Below are positions 27,967 to 36,738 of a DNA stretch of 57,319 nt, piece after piece. The notes beneath the pieces are model-generated. The model ran no database searches. It was given only the letters and a program-made list of their open reading frames with translations, and was not told where the DNA came from. The stretch's first letter is position 1. Each line of letters opens with the position of its first letter. Made by a program: the position numbers and the translations under genes. The stretch is from Dehalobacter sp. 12DCB1 (GTDB lineage Bacteria; Bacillota; Desulfitobacteriia; Desulfitobacteriales; Syntrophobotulaceae). Where the stretch lies: NCBI RefSeq assembly GCF_004343605.1, contig NZ_POSF01000021.1, positions 1-57,319 of the forward strand. The letters run 5' to 3'.

Positions 27967-29892
27967 TTAGGTCTGATTCCCTGCAGGAATTTTTTTGGTA
28001 TTTATTTCGTCCAGAATCAAGCAAATAAAATCTTCCAATTCCATGACGCTGGTCTTCTGCTCTCCATAACGGCGGACGGATACCGTACCCTCTTCAGCCT
28101 CTTTATCGCCGACGACCAAAGCAAAAGGTATTTTATCGGTCTGTACTTCCCTGATCTTATAGTTGATTTTCTCCCGGCGTTCATCAAGCGAGGCGCGGAT
28201 ATCCCGGTTCATAAGCCGTCCTTTAACTTTTTCAGCATAGGCGCTGTGCTTGTCACTGATCGGCAGAATGCGCACCTGCTCAGGCGAAAGCCAGACAGGG
28301 AAAGCACCGGCGTACTGCTCGGTCAGAAGTGCAATAAAACGCTCGATACTTCCATAAACAACCCTGTGGATCATAACAGGACGGTGCTTATCCCCGTCTT
28401 CCCCAATGTAGGTCAGGTCGAACCGCTCCGGCATCTGGAAATCCAACTGGATGGTTCCGCACTGCCAGGTTCTGTCGAGACAATCCTTCAGGTGAAAATC
28501 AATTTTCGGTCCGTAGAAGGCTCCATCACCGGGATTAATTTTATAATCCATTCCTTTGGCCTCTAAAGCCTCTTGCAACGCATTCGTTGCCATCTCCCAA
28601 TCCTGGTCCGAACCCATGGAATCCTCCGGACGGGTGGAAAGCTCCACATGGTACGTAAAACCAAATATTTTATAAAAATAATCAACTAAATTAATGACGC
28701 CAATGATCTCATCTTTGATCTGGGACGGCAGCATAAAAATATGGGCATCATCCTGCGTAAAGTTTCTTACTCTCAACAAGCCATGCAGAGCACCCGATAG
28801 TTCATGCCTGTGCACCAGACCAAGTTCTCCACAGCGGATCGGCAGATCCCGGTAGCTGCGTAGTTTCGTCTTGTACATAATCATACCGCCGGGACAGTTC
28901 ATCGGTTTAACGGCATAGTCCTCATTGTCTATTTTCGTAAAATACATGTTTTCCTTATAATGATCCCAGTGCCCGGACTGCTGCCAGAGAGCTGTATTCA
29001 AAATGATAGGCGTTCTGATCTCGACATAGCCTCTTTTTTGGTGCTCTCTGCGCCAGAAATCTTCCAGCGTATTCCTTAAAACCATACCTTTCGGATGAAA
29101 GAACGGAAAGCCAGGACCTTCATCGTGCAGACTGAAAAGGTCAAGCTCCATCCCAAGCTTCCGGTGGTCACGCCTTTTGGCTTCTTCAAGCTTAAATAAA
29201 TAATCATCAAGATCAGAGGTTTTGGCAAAAGCTAAACCGTAAATTCTCTGAAGCATTTTGTTTTTCTCACTGCCGCGCCAGTATGCACCAGCCAGGCTCT
29301 GCAATTTGAAGGCCTTCAATACCTTTGTTCCGGGAACATGCGGTCCGGCACAGAGGTCTGTAAAATCCCCCTGCGTGTACATGGATATTCTGGCATCTTC
29401 GGGGAGATCGTTGATCAATTCTACTTTATATTTTTCCCCTTTATTTTGGAAATAGTCAATCGCTTCTTCACGGCTAACCTCACGACGTTCAAACTGATAA
29501 TCGTTCTTGGCCAGTTTTCGCATCTCCTCTTCAATCTTGGCTAAATCCTCAGGTGTGAAAGTGTATTCAGAGTCAAAGTCGTAGTAAAACCCATTCGCAA
29601 TGGCAGGACCGATACCCAGAATGGTTCCCGGGAAAAGATTCTTCACAGCCTGAGCCAAAAGGTGAGAAGCTGAATGGCGCATTACTTCCAGTCCCTCTTC
29701 ACTGTCAAGCGTAAGTATTTCTACGTTAGCGTCATTCTCTATCGGAAACGAGAGGTCTTTGACCTCCCCGCCCACCTTACCTGCAACCGCAGCCCTGGCC
29801 AGACCCTGAGAAATAGCAGCAGCCAATTCCAGAACAGTTGAACCCTGTTCCACTTGACGGACCGAACCATCCTTTAAGGTTACATTTAACAT
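27967..29892 (-). CDS. thrS: Threonyl-tRNA synthetase
   Basis: Class II synthetase for tRNA-Thr. It has an N-terminal TGS domain (1-62), a second additional editing domain (65-225, with HSASHLLAQAVKNLFPG) and a catalytic core with MNCPGGM, RHELSGALHGLLRVRNFTQD and the C/H/H zinc-site context. The anticodon-binding domain lies at about 545-635. 641 residues is normal. Expression is controlled by the T-box leader just upstream. Confidence 0.96.
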   Translation of the reverse strand: MLNVTLKDGSVRQVEQGSTVLELAAAISQGLARAAVAGKVGGEVKDLSFPIENDANVEILTLDSEEGLEVMRHSASHLLAQAVKNLFPGTILGIGPAIANGFYYDFDSEYTFTPEDLAKIEEEMRKLAKNDYQFERREVSREEAIDYFQNKGEKYKVELINDLPEDARISMYTQGDFTDLCAGPHVPGTKVLKAFKLQSLAGAYWRGSEKNKMLQRIYGLAFAKTSDLDDYLFKLEEAKRRDHRKLGMELDLFSLHDEGPGFPFFHPKGMVLRNTLEDFWRREHQKRGYVEIRTPIILNTALWQQSGHWDHYKENMYFTKIDNEDYAVKPMNCPGGMIMYKTKLRSYRDLPIRCGELGLVHRHELSGALHGLLRVRNFTQDDAHIFMLPSQIKDEIIGVINLVDYFYKIFGFTYHVELSTRPEDSMGSDQDWEMATNALQEALEAKGMDYKINPGDGAFYGPKIDFHLKDCLDRTWQCGTIQLDFQMPERFDLTYIGEDGDKHRPVMIHRVVYGSIERFIALLTEQYAGAFPVWLSPEQVRILPISDKHSAYAEKVKGRLMNRDIRASLDERREKINYKIREVQTDKIPFALVVGDKEAEEGTVSVRRYGEQKTSVMELEDFICLILDEINTKKIPAGNQT

Positions 29893-29953
29893 GATCCTAT
29901 CACTCCTTGTTTTTATTCATGATTTATCCATTTAAACTTCTTTGGTATTAATA

Positions 29954-30232
29954 CTAAAAAGCTCCCGTCCTTCTTATGGGACGAGAGCGATAGAAACCCG
30001 TGGTTCCACCCAAATTCAAAAATACGACCGCCTACTACACCGGCAGCTGATTTTCCTTGGAATCCTTAACGCGGATAAACGTCCAGCCTACGCAAATCAT
30101 GTTCGGCGAGGAACTCGGAGGCGGTCTTTTCCCAAATATCGCAAAAATGCTCACAGCCTAAGGCATTTCTCTCTAAATGCGAACGATTAGGATACTGTCC
30201 TCTTCATCGTGCCTTCATTATTCCTTTCTATA
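29954..30232 (-). promoter_or_regulatory. T-box riboswitch (threonine) upstream of thrS
   Basis: The leader has a Stem I distal part (AATGCC / GGCTGTGAGCATT), a candidate specifier ACC (threonine) at 30125-30123 and the T-box sequence GGGTGGAACCACGG at about 30009-29996. The terminator is GCTCTCGTCC / GGACGGGAGC plus a U-run at 29958-29954. Uncharged tRNA-Thr would favour the antiterminator. The specifier aligns with the position of TCC in the serC T-box. Confidence 0.88.
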
Positions 30233-30237
30233 GTCTT

Positions 30238-30266
30238 AGATTATACCACTTAAAGTATGTTGTCAA
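30238..30266 (-). promoter_or_regulatory. Candidate thrS promoter
   Basis: TTGACA (30266-30261) next to the ytxC stop. A -10 can be read as TATAAT with a 15-bp spacer or TAATCT with 17 bp. Confidence 0.5.
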
Positions 30267-31100
30267 TTAGTTCTCTTTACACAGGCTGCATCCCCGGCAA
30301 TAGGTCATCTTATCACCAAAAACTTCCTGAACGATCCGGGCAATTCCGGACTGTTTTTCTGCTGCAACATGAACAATCAGGCGATTCGGAGAGCGTTTCA
30401 GCAAAACACCGATGGGGTGATCTTCGCTTTCAGCACCGTAATTTATTAGAACGGAATGCTTGTCATCGTAAAATGCCACTTCATCTTTGTGATTAATGAC
30501 CATATGCATCGTATTTTTGTTTTCCCGCTGGGATTCAAAAAATCTTTTCAGGAGTCGTACAAAGCTTTCATGCTCCCGCTGAAGGGCATAAGCATTCACA
30601 GCACGCTCAATCTGTTTCTTTAATTCTCTCTTATATTGACCCGATCTGAAATTCATAAATCCTTCCAGATCAATTCTTTGATGGTCATTCAAAAATTCCA
30701 GAATGGACTTTACCAGAATTCTGTTTCTGAGCCGGAGAGAACCGGTCTCTGCTTGGTCATTCAGATATCTGGCAACCTTTGGGTAAGCCTCGTCAATTTC
30801 GCTCCCGAACATGTTGTAGTCATTTTTTAATTTTTTTCTGATATAACGTTCTTCCCATCCTTGGAGAACAACGCTTCCCAGCGCATGGGCAATATAGTAC
30901 TGAACGATTTTAACAGTAAGCTCATTCTGGACATTTTTTCCCTTCAAATTGGCATATGTGAAGCTCACCAGATAGTTTGCTTCACGGCAGAATTCAGATA
31001 TTTCAATCGGCAGTCCGTCTTTATGGTACAAATCATATACTGCTTGAGAAAGCTCCTCTTTATAATCAGAAGTTCCAACTTCTAAATAATAATCATTCAA
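30267..31100 (-). CDS. ytxC: YtxC-like sporulation-associated protein
   Basis: A 277-residue soluble protein resembling YtxC of spore-formers, which is often next to thrS. The central part is rich in charged helices, with YYIAHALGSVVLQGWEERYI. The C-terminus ends in CRGCSLCKEN, giving a CxxCxxC-like cluster that could bind metal. Its molecular function is unknown. It supports an endospore-forming ancestry. Confidence 0.75.
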   Translation of the reverse strand: MNDYYLEVGTSDYKEELSQAVYDLYHKDGLPIEISEFCREANYLVSFTYANLKGKNVQNELTVKIVQYYIAHALGSVVLQGWEERYIRKKLKNDYNMFGSEIDEAYPKVARYLNDQAETGSLRLRNRILVKSILEFLNDHQRIDLEGFMNFRSGQYKRELKKQIERAVNAYALQREHESFVRLLKRFFESQRENKNTMHMVINHKDEVAFYDDKHSVLINYGAESEDHPIGVLLKRSPNRLIVHVAAEKQSGIARIVQEVFGDKMTYCRGCSLCKEN

Positions 31101-31218
31101 AAGAAAAATCCCCCCCTGGAAATATATGCATCATCCTTCCTAATATTTCCGGTAAGGAATTTTCTTATTCTTATCTATTCTTATATATTCTTATATTGGT
31201 TAGGATTACATTGTTTCT

Positions 31219-31863
31219 TTAATTGATATTTTTTCTGCCGCTTAAATAAACGATAAGGCCAATCAGCAGCAAACTAACCGCCATGATCCCCAATTGTACA
31301 TATCTGGTTAGGTACAGGAATTCTGTCACATTCTTAACATCGATATCCCCTGCCAGAACAGCATACGTCTTTCCGCCGGCATCCTTTATTTCCTGGTAGC
31401 TCGATACGAACGTCCCCAGTGAAGTCGTGTGATATTCTCCCTGGACAACTTTGCCTTTCAGCGTGTTCTCTACTGCGGACGAGGCGTTGTTCTCCAATTG
31501 TCCCAAAGACAAATGTGCCGGGTCATCCTCGGCCCTCGCATCAACAACGTAAAACCAGGCCTTATTCTGCTCATCCTTGTACAACATGTAAATATTCCCG
31601 AGCTGGTGTTCTGTCTTTAACTGCATCAGCTTCGTCCGAAGTTCTCCGTAATAAGTATTCTGCTGATTCTGCGTTTGAATAAGCTCCTGAAGTTTTTCGT
31701 TATCAAAACCAGCCTCGGCCAGAGCAAGTGTATTGCTGACCCGCTGGCCTGCCAAATCTACTGCGAGCTGTTTAGCTCGGAAATTTCCTATCCCTGTGAC
31801 TATAATCAGGCAGAAAACAGCAATGATGATAACAGCATATCGTTTTTTCTTTTCCGGTGACAT
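31219..31863 (-). CDS. Membrane protein with extracytoplasmic cache-like sensor domain
   Basis: 214 residues: one N-terminal membrane helix (about 8-26), an extracellular domain (30-185) and a C-terminal helix (188-207) with a short basic end. The outer domain resembles single cache domains: WFYVVDARAEDDPAHLSLGQ and a later GTFVSSYQEIKDAGGKTYAVLAGDID. No signalling output domain is attached, so it would need a partner or be a decoupled receptor. It has a GGGGGG ribosome-binding site. Ligand unknown. Confidence 0.65.
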   Translation of the reverse strand: MSPEKKKRYAVIIIAVFCLIIVTGIGNFRAKQLAVDLAGQRVSNTLALAEAGFDNEKLQELIQTQNQQNTYYGELRTKLMQLKTEHQLGNIYMLYKDEQNKAWFYVVDARAEDDPAHLSLGQLENNASSAVENTLKGKVVQGEYHTTSLGTFVSSYQEIKDAGGKTYAVLAGDIDVKNVTEFLYLTRYVQLGIMAVSLLLIGLIVYLSGRKNIN

Positions 31864-32030
31864 TTTTACCCCCCATAAGCATTCAAACTCATTCCCTTGT
31901 GCCTATATTATTCTACACCATTATTACCTATTCTGCATGCGTTGAAGTTCATTTCCAGAGAAATTTAACATAATAATCTTTAAGGATATTGTTCCTAGGA
32001 CCCTAGGTTCAGAGGGAAAGCAGGTGAAGT

Positions 32031-33116
32031 ATGAAAAATACAAAACAGTTTTCCATAGTTTCAATTGCAGCCGCCTTCATCGGAACAATCGTCGGAGCAG
32101 GGTTTGCAACCGGACAGGAGGTTCTCCAATTCTTTACTGTATTTGGAACAAAAGGTTTTGCCGGTATCGCCGTATGTACGATCCTATTTTGTTATTTTGG
32201 GATTCTCATCATGCGGATATCCAGAGAACAAAATGCCGATTCGCACCTGGAACTGGTCAGATTCACATTTGGGAAGCCTCTTGGAATTTTGATGGATTGG
32301 TTTATTACCTTGAGCTTCTTGGGTGTCCTGATCGTCATGGCGGCAGGATCCGGAGCTGTCGTTGAAGAGCAGCTTGGCTTTTCCCCGCTTCTAGGCAGTA
32401 TTACCGTTATTCTGCTTTCGTTTCTCACCGTCATTTCCGGGGTCAGAAACGTTATACGAGCCATTGGTTTTGTTGTACCTTTTCTGCTCCTTGCCGTCTT
32501 CAGTGTTGCCATAATCTCGATTGTCCTCGATCCAATCACACCATCCAAAATTGCACTGCTTGGATCGTTAGAATCTCCGACAGCATCTCATTGGTCCACG
32601 GCAGCCATACTCTATGTTTCTTATAATATTGTACTTTCTGTAGCTATCCTGTCTCCCTTAGGTGTGGAAGGCCGGAATGAAAAGAGTCTTGTTTGGGGTG
32701 GCCTGCTGGGTGGTCTTGGGTTGGGTGCCGGGATTCTGGCAATCAATCTGGCAATCATCTGCGGGTCTCCGGAAATTCTTCCTTTTCAGGTTCCCATGGT
32801 ATTTCTCGCTACCAGACTGAATCCACTGGTAGGCTATGCTTATGGACTCATTTTGCTTTTGGAAATCTATACGACTGCCGTAAGCATTCTCTACGGCTTT
32901 ACAGCCAGGATTGCCTACGACAACAAGCAGAGGATTCTTGGTGCTACCCTTGCTTCCATCGGTGCAATTATCGCTGCCCGGTACGGTTTTTCCGCGGCAG
33001 TCTCTGCCATATATCCTTTGATCGGAGTTGCTGGGTTGATCTTCCTCGGAGGGCTGTTGTTTGCGCAGTTCAGGGATAGCTTCAGCAGTTTATTCAAACC
33101 TGGAAAATTTAAATGA
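32031..33116 (+). CDS. YkvI-family integral membrane transporter-like protein
   Basis: 361 residues with about ten predicted membrane segments. The first reads FIGTIVGAGFATGQEVLQFF, the glycine-rich broken helix typical of LeuT-fold and YkvI proteins. Substrate unknown; homologues are predicted amino-acid-type transporters. It is the first plus-strand gene, divergent from the cache-like protein, with AGGTGA before the ATG. An inverted repeat CCTAGGACCCTAGG lies at about 31995 in the upstream region. Confidence 0.8.
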   Translation: MKNTKQFSIVSIAAAFIGTIVGAGFATGQEVLQFFTVFGTKGFAGIAVCTILFCYFGILIMRISREQNADSHLELVRFTFGKPLGILMDWFITLSFLGVLIVMAAGSGAVVEEQLGFSPLLGSITVILLSFLTVISGVRNVIRAIGFVVPFLLLAVFSVAIISIVLDPITPSKIALLGSLESPTASHWSTAAILYVSYNIVLSVAILSPLGVEGRNEKSLVWGGLLGGLGLGAGILAINLAIICGSPEILPFQVPMVFLATRLNPLVGYAYGLILLLEIYTTAVSILYGFTARIAYDNKQRILGATLASIGAIIAARYGFSAAVSAIYPLIGVAGLIFLGGLLFAQFRDSFSSLFKPGKFK

Positions 33117-33131
33117 CTTTTGGGGTTCGTA

Positions 33132-33161
33132 TTGACAGCCCCCAACAATACTTAGTATTAT
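33132..33161 (+). promoter_or_regulatory. Promoter of the arsR-type gene
   Basis: Consensus TTGACA (33132-33137), 18-bp spacer, TATTAT (33156-33161). Confidence 0.65.
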
Positions 33162-33167
33162 AAATAC

Positions 33168-33195
33168 GTACATATGCATATATGCGCATATGTAC
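33168..33195 (+). promoter_or_regulatory. Palindromic operator at the arsR promoter
   Basis: GTACATATGC, 8-bp AT-rich centre, GCATATGTAC: perfect 10-bp arms just downstream of the -10, in the position of an autorepression site for ArsR-family proteins. Confidence 0.65.
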
Positions 33196-33232
33196 AGTCC
33201 TGATTACACTTTTTCTTTAGGAGGCCGTTAAA

Positions 33233-33562
33233 ATGTCGGTATTTCATGCCCCTGCCCCAGAACAGCCCCAAAAACATATTCCAGGTATAGAATTATCCCT
33301 GGAACTGGCTGACTTCTATAAAGTATTTGCGGATTTCTCCAGAATACGTATCCTTTTTGCATTATTGGATCATGAGCTCTATGTAAATGAACTGGCAGAA
33401 ATTTTAGGTATGAGCCAATCTGCCGTCTCCCATCAATTGAGGATTCTCCGTCAATACAAATTAGTGAAGGTGCGCCGGGCCGGCAAAACAAGTGTTTATT
33501 CTTTGAGTGACGATCATGTTTATCGGATACTGACCCAGGGACTCGAACATCTTTCCCCCTGA
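33233..33562 (+). CDS. ArsR/SmtB-family winged-helix repressor
   Basis: 109 residues. The recognition region is VNELAEILGMSQSAVSHQLR, followed by the beta-wing VRRAGKTSVYSL. The last helix carries D93, H95 and H106 in the CzrA/SmtB alpha-5 spacing (DxH then H 11 residues later). The usual fourth ligand position is P109, the last residue, so the site has three of four ligands. That suggests a zinc or cobalt-type sensor with changed coordination, or loss of sensing. No metal transporter lies next to it; the next gene is convergent. Autoregulation is likely from the operator. Confidence 0.9.
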   Translation: MSVFHAPAPEQPQKHIPGIELSLELADFYKVFADFSRIRILFALLDHELYVNELAEILGMSQSAVSHQLRILRQYKLVKVRRAGKTSVYSLSDDHVYRILTQGLEHLSP

Positions 33563-33570
33563 TTGATTGG

Positions 33571-34203
33571 TTATAGATTCATTCCTTCAATTAAAACCGC
33601 TCTTACGGGACTGCCGTCGCAGTCTCTTATTTTTAGAGGCAGTGCAACGAGAAAGTAATCTCCCTCATTGACTTCCGATAAGTCTAGTCCTTCTAATACT
33701 GCACTGTTTCCGGAAAGCAGAATGGTATGACTTGAATAAGCGCTGCTCGTAGAATCATCAATGGACAAGTAATCGATCCCAACCAATTGTACTTTTTTGG
33801 CTGCAAGGTATTCAGCGGCTTCGGAAGAAAGATAAGTATACTCCGGTTGAAACGCATTGTCCTTTAAAAGGTCTGAGTTCCGGGTTTTAAACAAGATCCT
33901 TTCCCCTTCGCGGATTCCTTTGGGGATCAGATGGTCAGGCAGGATACTCCCCGCAGCCGCCACTTCGATTACCCTGGCCGCTCCGATAAGCAACTCCAGA
34001 GGAATCCTGTCAACAGATTCTCCTCCTGTCAGGCAATGAGACGGCGCATCAAGATGGGTTCCACAATGGGAGCCCATCGAAAGCATCGAAAGACCATATC
34101 CGTCCTTGTCTATGGAATACACAGGTTCTGATTGAAACGGCGGATCCCCGGGATAAGAAACCATTCCCGGAAAAAGCGGGATCGTTATATCATGGATTAC
34201 CAT
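33571..34203 (-). CDS. Cyclase-family (kynurenine formamidase-like) hydrolase
   Basis: Metal-dependent hydrolase family related to bacterial kynurenine formamidase KynB and polyketide cyclases. SHCGTHLDAPSHC matches the HxGTHxDxPxH metal motif, and LVGIDYLSIDDS is the second conserved block. The ATG at 34203 has GGGAG 6 nt upstream; it overlaps the end of the GGDEF gene by 14 nt. 210 residues. The substrate is not evident: no tryptophan-degradation genes are nearby. Confidence 0.85.
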   Translation of the reverse strand: MVIHDITIPLFPGMVSYPGDPPFQSEPVYSIDKDGYGLSMLSMGSHCGTHLDAPSHCLTGGESVDRIPLELLIGAARVIEVAAAGSILPDHLIPKGIREGERILFKTRNSDLLKDNAFQPEYTYLSSEAAEYLAAKKVQLVGIDYLSIDDSTSSAYSSHTILLSGNSAVLEGLDLSEVNEGDYFLVALPLKIRDCDGSPVRAVLIEGMNL

Positions 34204-35335
34204 TACAAACTCCCATATCTTCAACTAATTCGCTTCCTACGACAATTCTGTTCCGGCCTGTGTTTTTAGCCTCATAAAGTGCATCATCCGCTCTTTTAAA
34301 GATATCATCAACACTCAGGTCCAGTTCTTTCTTTTCAGCAATTCCGATGCTGACAGAAACCTGGATCTTCTTGGTATTTTCCATTTCTATGACGACATCA
34401 AGGACTTTCTGCTGAATTCTCTCTGCCACAGTTTGGGCGATCATAAGGTCGGATTCTACTGGAATCACTGCAAATTCCTCTCCCCCGATCCGGGCTAGGA
34501 TATCCATCTCACGCAAAACCAGCTTAAAAGCCTTGACGACCTCTTTTAGCACCCGATCACCGACCAGGTGACCATACTGATCGTTCACACTTTTAAATTT
34601 ATCAATGTCAATCAAAAGCATCGTAAAATCCCGCTTGTATCTCTCCGAGCGCGAAAATTCTTCCTGCGCTTTTTGCATAAAAGCAAGCCTGTTGTCAATG
34701 CCCGTCAGGAAGTCTGTGGTCGCCTGGTGAAGCAATTCCTTTTCTAATTTTTTCCTGACCGTTATATCCAGAACAATCATGATTAGATGAATGACATTGT
34801 CCCCGCTGTCGCGAACTGTGGATAAATTGATTTCCGCCCATAAAGATTGTCCATCTTTGCATTGGAATTGTTTCTCACATTTCTTCCACGCCTCTTTGCC
34901 TTCCCATACTTCCCTGCAATGTATGATGCTCTCCTGCCGATCCTCTGGCACGATCGAATCAAAAATGGTTAACCTTATTAACTCTTCCTGTGAGAAACCA
35001 ATCATCCGGCACAGGGTCGCATTTGCGTAATGATAATGTCCATCGTGGTTCAGCAAAGCAATTCCTGCGGCCGCATTATTTATTACCCCACGGTACAACG
35101 CTTCACTTTGCTTCAGGGTATTTTCTATCATTCGTTTTTTATGAATCTCCCTATGCATCCCTACATTTAAGGTAAAGGAGAGTATAAACAAAATAATAAT
35201 GATTGGCAGACAAAAAAACAGCTTATCATTATCCCCAATAAACAAATAGACAATAACAAAAGCTCCGATTATACAGGCATTAAACAGAAAAAGTTTTCGT
35301 CTCCAATTATCCTTATACCGATTGATCGCGTTCAT
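34190..35335 (-). CDS. Membrane-anchored PAS-GGDEF diguanylate cyclase
   Basis: Two membrane helices (about 17-34 and 39-58) are followed by a PAS domain (about 78-195) and a GGDEF domain (about 210-375). The active site is intact as GGEEF. An RxxD inhibitory site (REMD) lies five residues before it, so product inhibition by cyclic di-GMP is expected. It should make c-di-GMP in response to a PAS-sensed signal. It overlaps the cyclase-family gene, suggesting a two-gene unit. Confidence 0.93.
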   Translation of the reverse strand: MNAINRYKDNWRRKLFLFNACIIGAFVIVYLFIGDNDKLFFCLPIIIILFILSFTLNVGMHREIHKKRMIENTLKQSEALYRGVINNAAAGIALLNHDGHYHYANATLCRMIGFSQEELIRLTIFDSIVPEDRQESIIHCREVWEGKEAWKKCEKQFQCKDGQSLWAEINLSTVRDSGDNVIHLIMIVLDITVRKKLEKELLHQATTDFLTGIDNRLAFMQKAQEEFSRSERYKRDFTMLLIDIDKFKSVNDQYGHLVGDRVLKEVVKAFKLVLREMDILARIGGEEFAVIPVESDLMIAQTVAERIQQKVLDVVIEMENTKKIQVSVSIGIAEKKELDLSVDDIFKRADDALYEAKNTGRNRIVVGSELVEDMGVCNGNP

Positions 35336-35340
35336 GATTC

Positions 35341-35631
35341 CTTATTTTCCCATTTTTTATTTTTTGTGGAAATCTTTAATTGATTAATTCTTGAAAATAA
35401 TTTAATATCCTTTATTTTTTTTTGATCGTTTCTGGAATATTTTAGGTAAAATTTGTCGTGATTGTGTTAAAAATACAAAACATTTAATAACCGATCTGGC
35501 TCGATCCTGCAAACCATTCGGACTAATAGGACTAATGGTCTATTTATCCGGGACTTTTATACTATTCCATTTACATCATAACTTAAATGCTTATTAATTA
35601 AAACCAGAAAATTTTAAAGGATGGTTAGTTC
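35341..35631. other. Intergenic region upstream of the di-iron protein
   Basis: About 290 bp without a gene. It holds an ACCATT / AATGGT hairpin at about 35513-35542, whose loop region contains a direct repeat GGACTAATA-GGACTAATG. It does not match a riboswitch I know. Confidence 0.4.
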
Positions 35632-35660
35632 TTGTACCTTACTTTTCCAACCGATATAAT
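35632..35660 (+). promoter_or_regulatory. Promoter of the ferritin-like gene
   Basis: TTGTAC (35632-35637), 17-bp spacer, perfect TATAAT (35655-35660). Confidence 0.7.
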
Positions 35661-35698
35661 TGATCTATCATTGATAAGTAAAGGAGGAAGATTAATCA

Positions 35699-36199
35699 AT
35701 GGCTAATTACATGATCCGAGGAGCAATCGAACCCCAGGAAATTTTCTTCCGGGCAGATAATATTGACCCTGCCCAGCTCACAATGGTCCGCAGGGGTCTG
35801 AGAAAACTGCATACTTTTGAGATCATGGCCGTCAATATTTATAAATTCCAGATCGCCGGCGCTCCAAACGATCTAAACAGACTGATCATTCAGGCTATGG
35901 CCAATGAGATGACCCATGTCCAGGATTATCAGATCAAACTTTATGAATATGGCTGGAGCCCAAGCCCTTTACGGTGGTTATTCTGGCTTGTCGGAATGTT
36001 CATTGGTCTTTTCAGCCGCCTGCGGGGAGAAAAATCCATGCTGAATGCCGGGATCTGGACAGAACAAAAAGCCGTGACCGACTATCAGAAAATCATCAAT
36101 TCAGCGAAATGGGAGCCCGAAACACTCGCCGTGATCCAAAAGAATTTAAGCGATGAGTATCACCATATTGAAACTTTACAGAAGCATTTAAATGCCTAG
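35699..36199 (+). CDS. Coq7/ferritin-like di-iron protein
   Basis: 166 residues. E41, E70-x-x-H73, E122 and E153-x-x-H156 give the four-helix di-iron ligand set of ferritin-like and demethoxyubiquinone hydroxylase (Coq7) proteins. Residues 91-107 (LRWLFWLVGMFIGLF) form a hydrophobic patch like the monotopic membrane region of Coq7. The host is probably anaerobic, so a quinone hydroxylase role is doubtful; peroxide or oxygen removal is equally possible. AAAGGAGGAAG lies before the ATG. Confidence 0.82.
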   Translation: MANYMIRGAIEPQEIFFRADNIDPAQLTMVRRGLRKLHTFEIMAVNIYKFQIAGAPNDLNRLIIQAMANEMTHVQDYQIKLYEYGWSPSPLRWLFWLVGMFIGLFSRLRGEKSMLNAGIWTEQKAVTDYQKIINSAKWEPETLAVIQKNLSDEYHHIETLQKHLNA

Positions 36200-36250
36200 C
36201 AGACCGATTTCTATATCCCGTTAAGAACAATGATAGTTTTGCTCGGGCTA

Positions 36251-36356
36251 GTCTCCGTAATGGATGGCCGTTTTCGGCTCTTGTGCCCTCCCTGGCACAA
36301 AGAGCCGCGCTACGCAATCCATGCTCCGCTTGACGCTGGCCATCCATTACGGAGAC
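36251..36356. repeat. Long palindromic element E7 (short class, reverse orientation)
   Basis: The ends GTCTCCGTAATGGATGGCC and its exact reverse complement form a perfect 19-bp terminal stem. It lacks the extra module. The terminal sequence is shared with E5. Confidence 0.9.
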
Positions 36357-36494
36357 CTAATCTGGAGTTTATGAAAGGTTTTTTTGAAGTTAACCTTGTC
36401 TTGGAATCGCTGTCTAGTAAAAGTTCTTAAAGTTACTACACAAATAACGAGCTGCATTCTGGCATACAGACCTGCTTGAATAACCCTATGATCA

Positions 36495-36598
36495 GTCTGC
36501 GTGCCACAGTTCCGCGACGAGCGGAGCCTGGATGGCGAAGCGCGGCCTTTTCTTCGGATTGTGCCATCCATGGCACGCGGATATTGTGGCACGCAGAC
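36495..36598. repeat. Long palindromic element E8 (short class, forward orientation)
   Basis: The ends GTCTGCGTGCCACA and TGTGGCACGCAGAC are a perfect 14-bp inverted repeat. It shares GCGGAGCCTGGATGGC with E2 and is preceded, like E2, by GCTTGAATAACCCTA. Confidence 0.88.
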
Positions 36599-36652
36599 AG
36601 GCCCAAAAATATTAGTATCAATCTTTATAGCATAATGACTATGAAATAATAA

Positions 36653-36690
36653 TCGCCCTGAAGTCTTTTGAGGCCCCAGAGCGATTTTTT
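36653..36690 (+). terminator. Terminator between the di-iron gene and speE
   Basis: TCGCCCTG pairs with CAGAGCGA (one mismatch), followed by TTTTTT on the plus strand. The minus side is less U-rich but could also serve convergent speE. Confidence 0.65.
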
Positions 36691-36738
36691 ATGCGATATG
36701 TCATTACTCCAGTGTATCGTACAGATGGCATTCTGCTT

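Noticed and set aside
35505-35560. Cyclic di-GMP riboswitch
   Set aside because: AAACCATTCG looked suggestive, but the second half and the tetraloop-receptor parts of GEMM RNA are missing.
7029-36598. CRISPR array or insertion sequence
   Set aside because: Repeats are palindromic pairs, widely spaced, without regular spacers, and no cas or transposase gene is visible.
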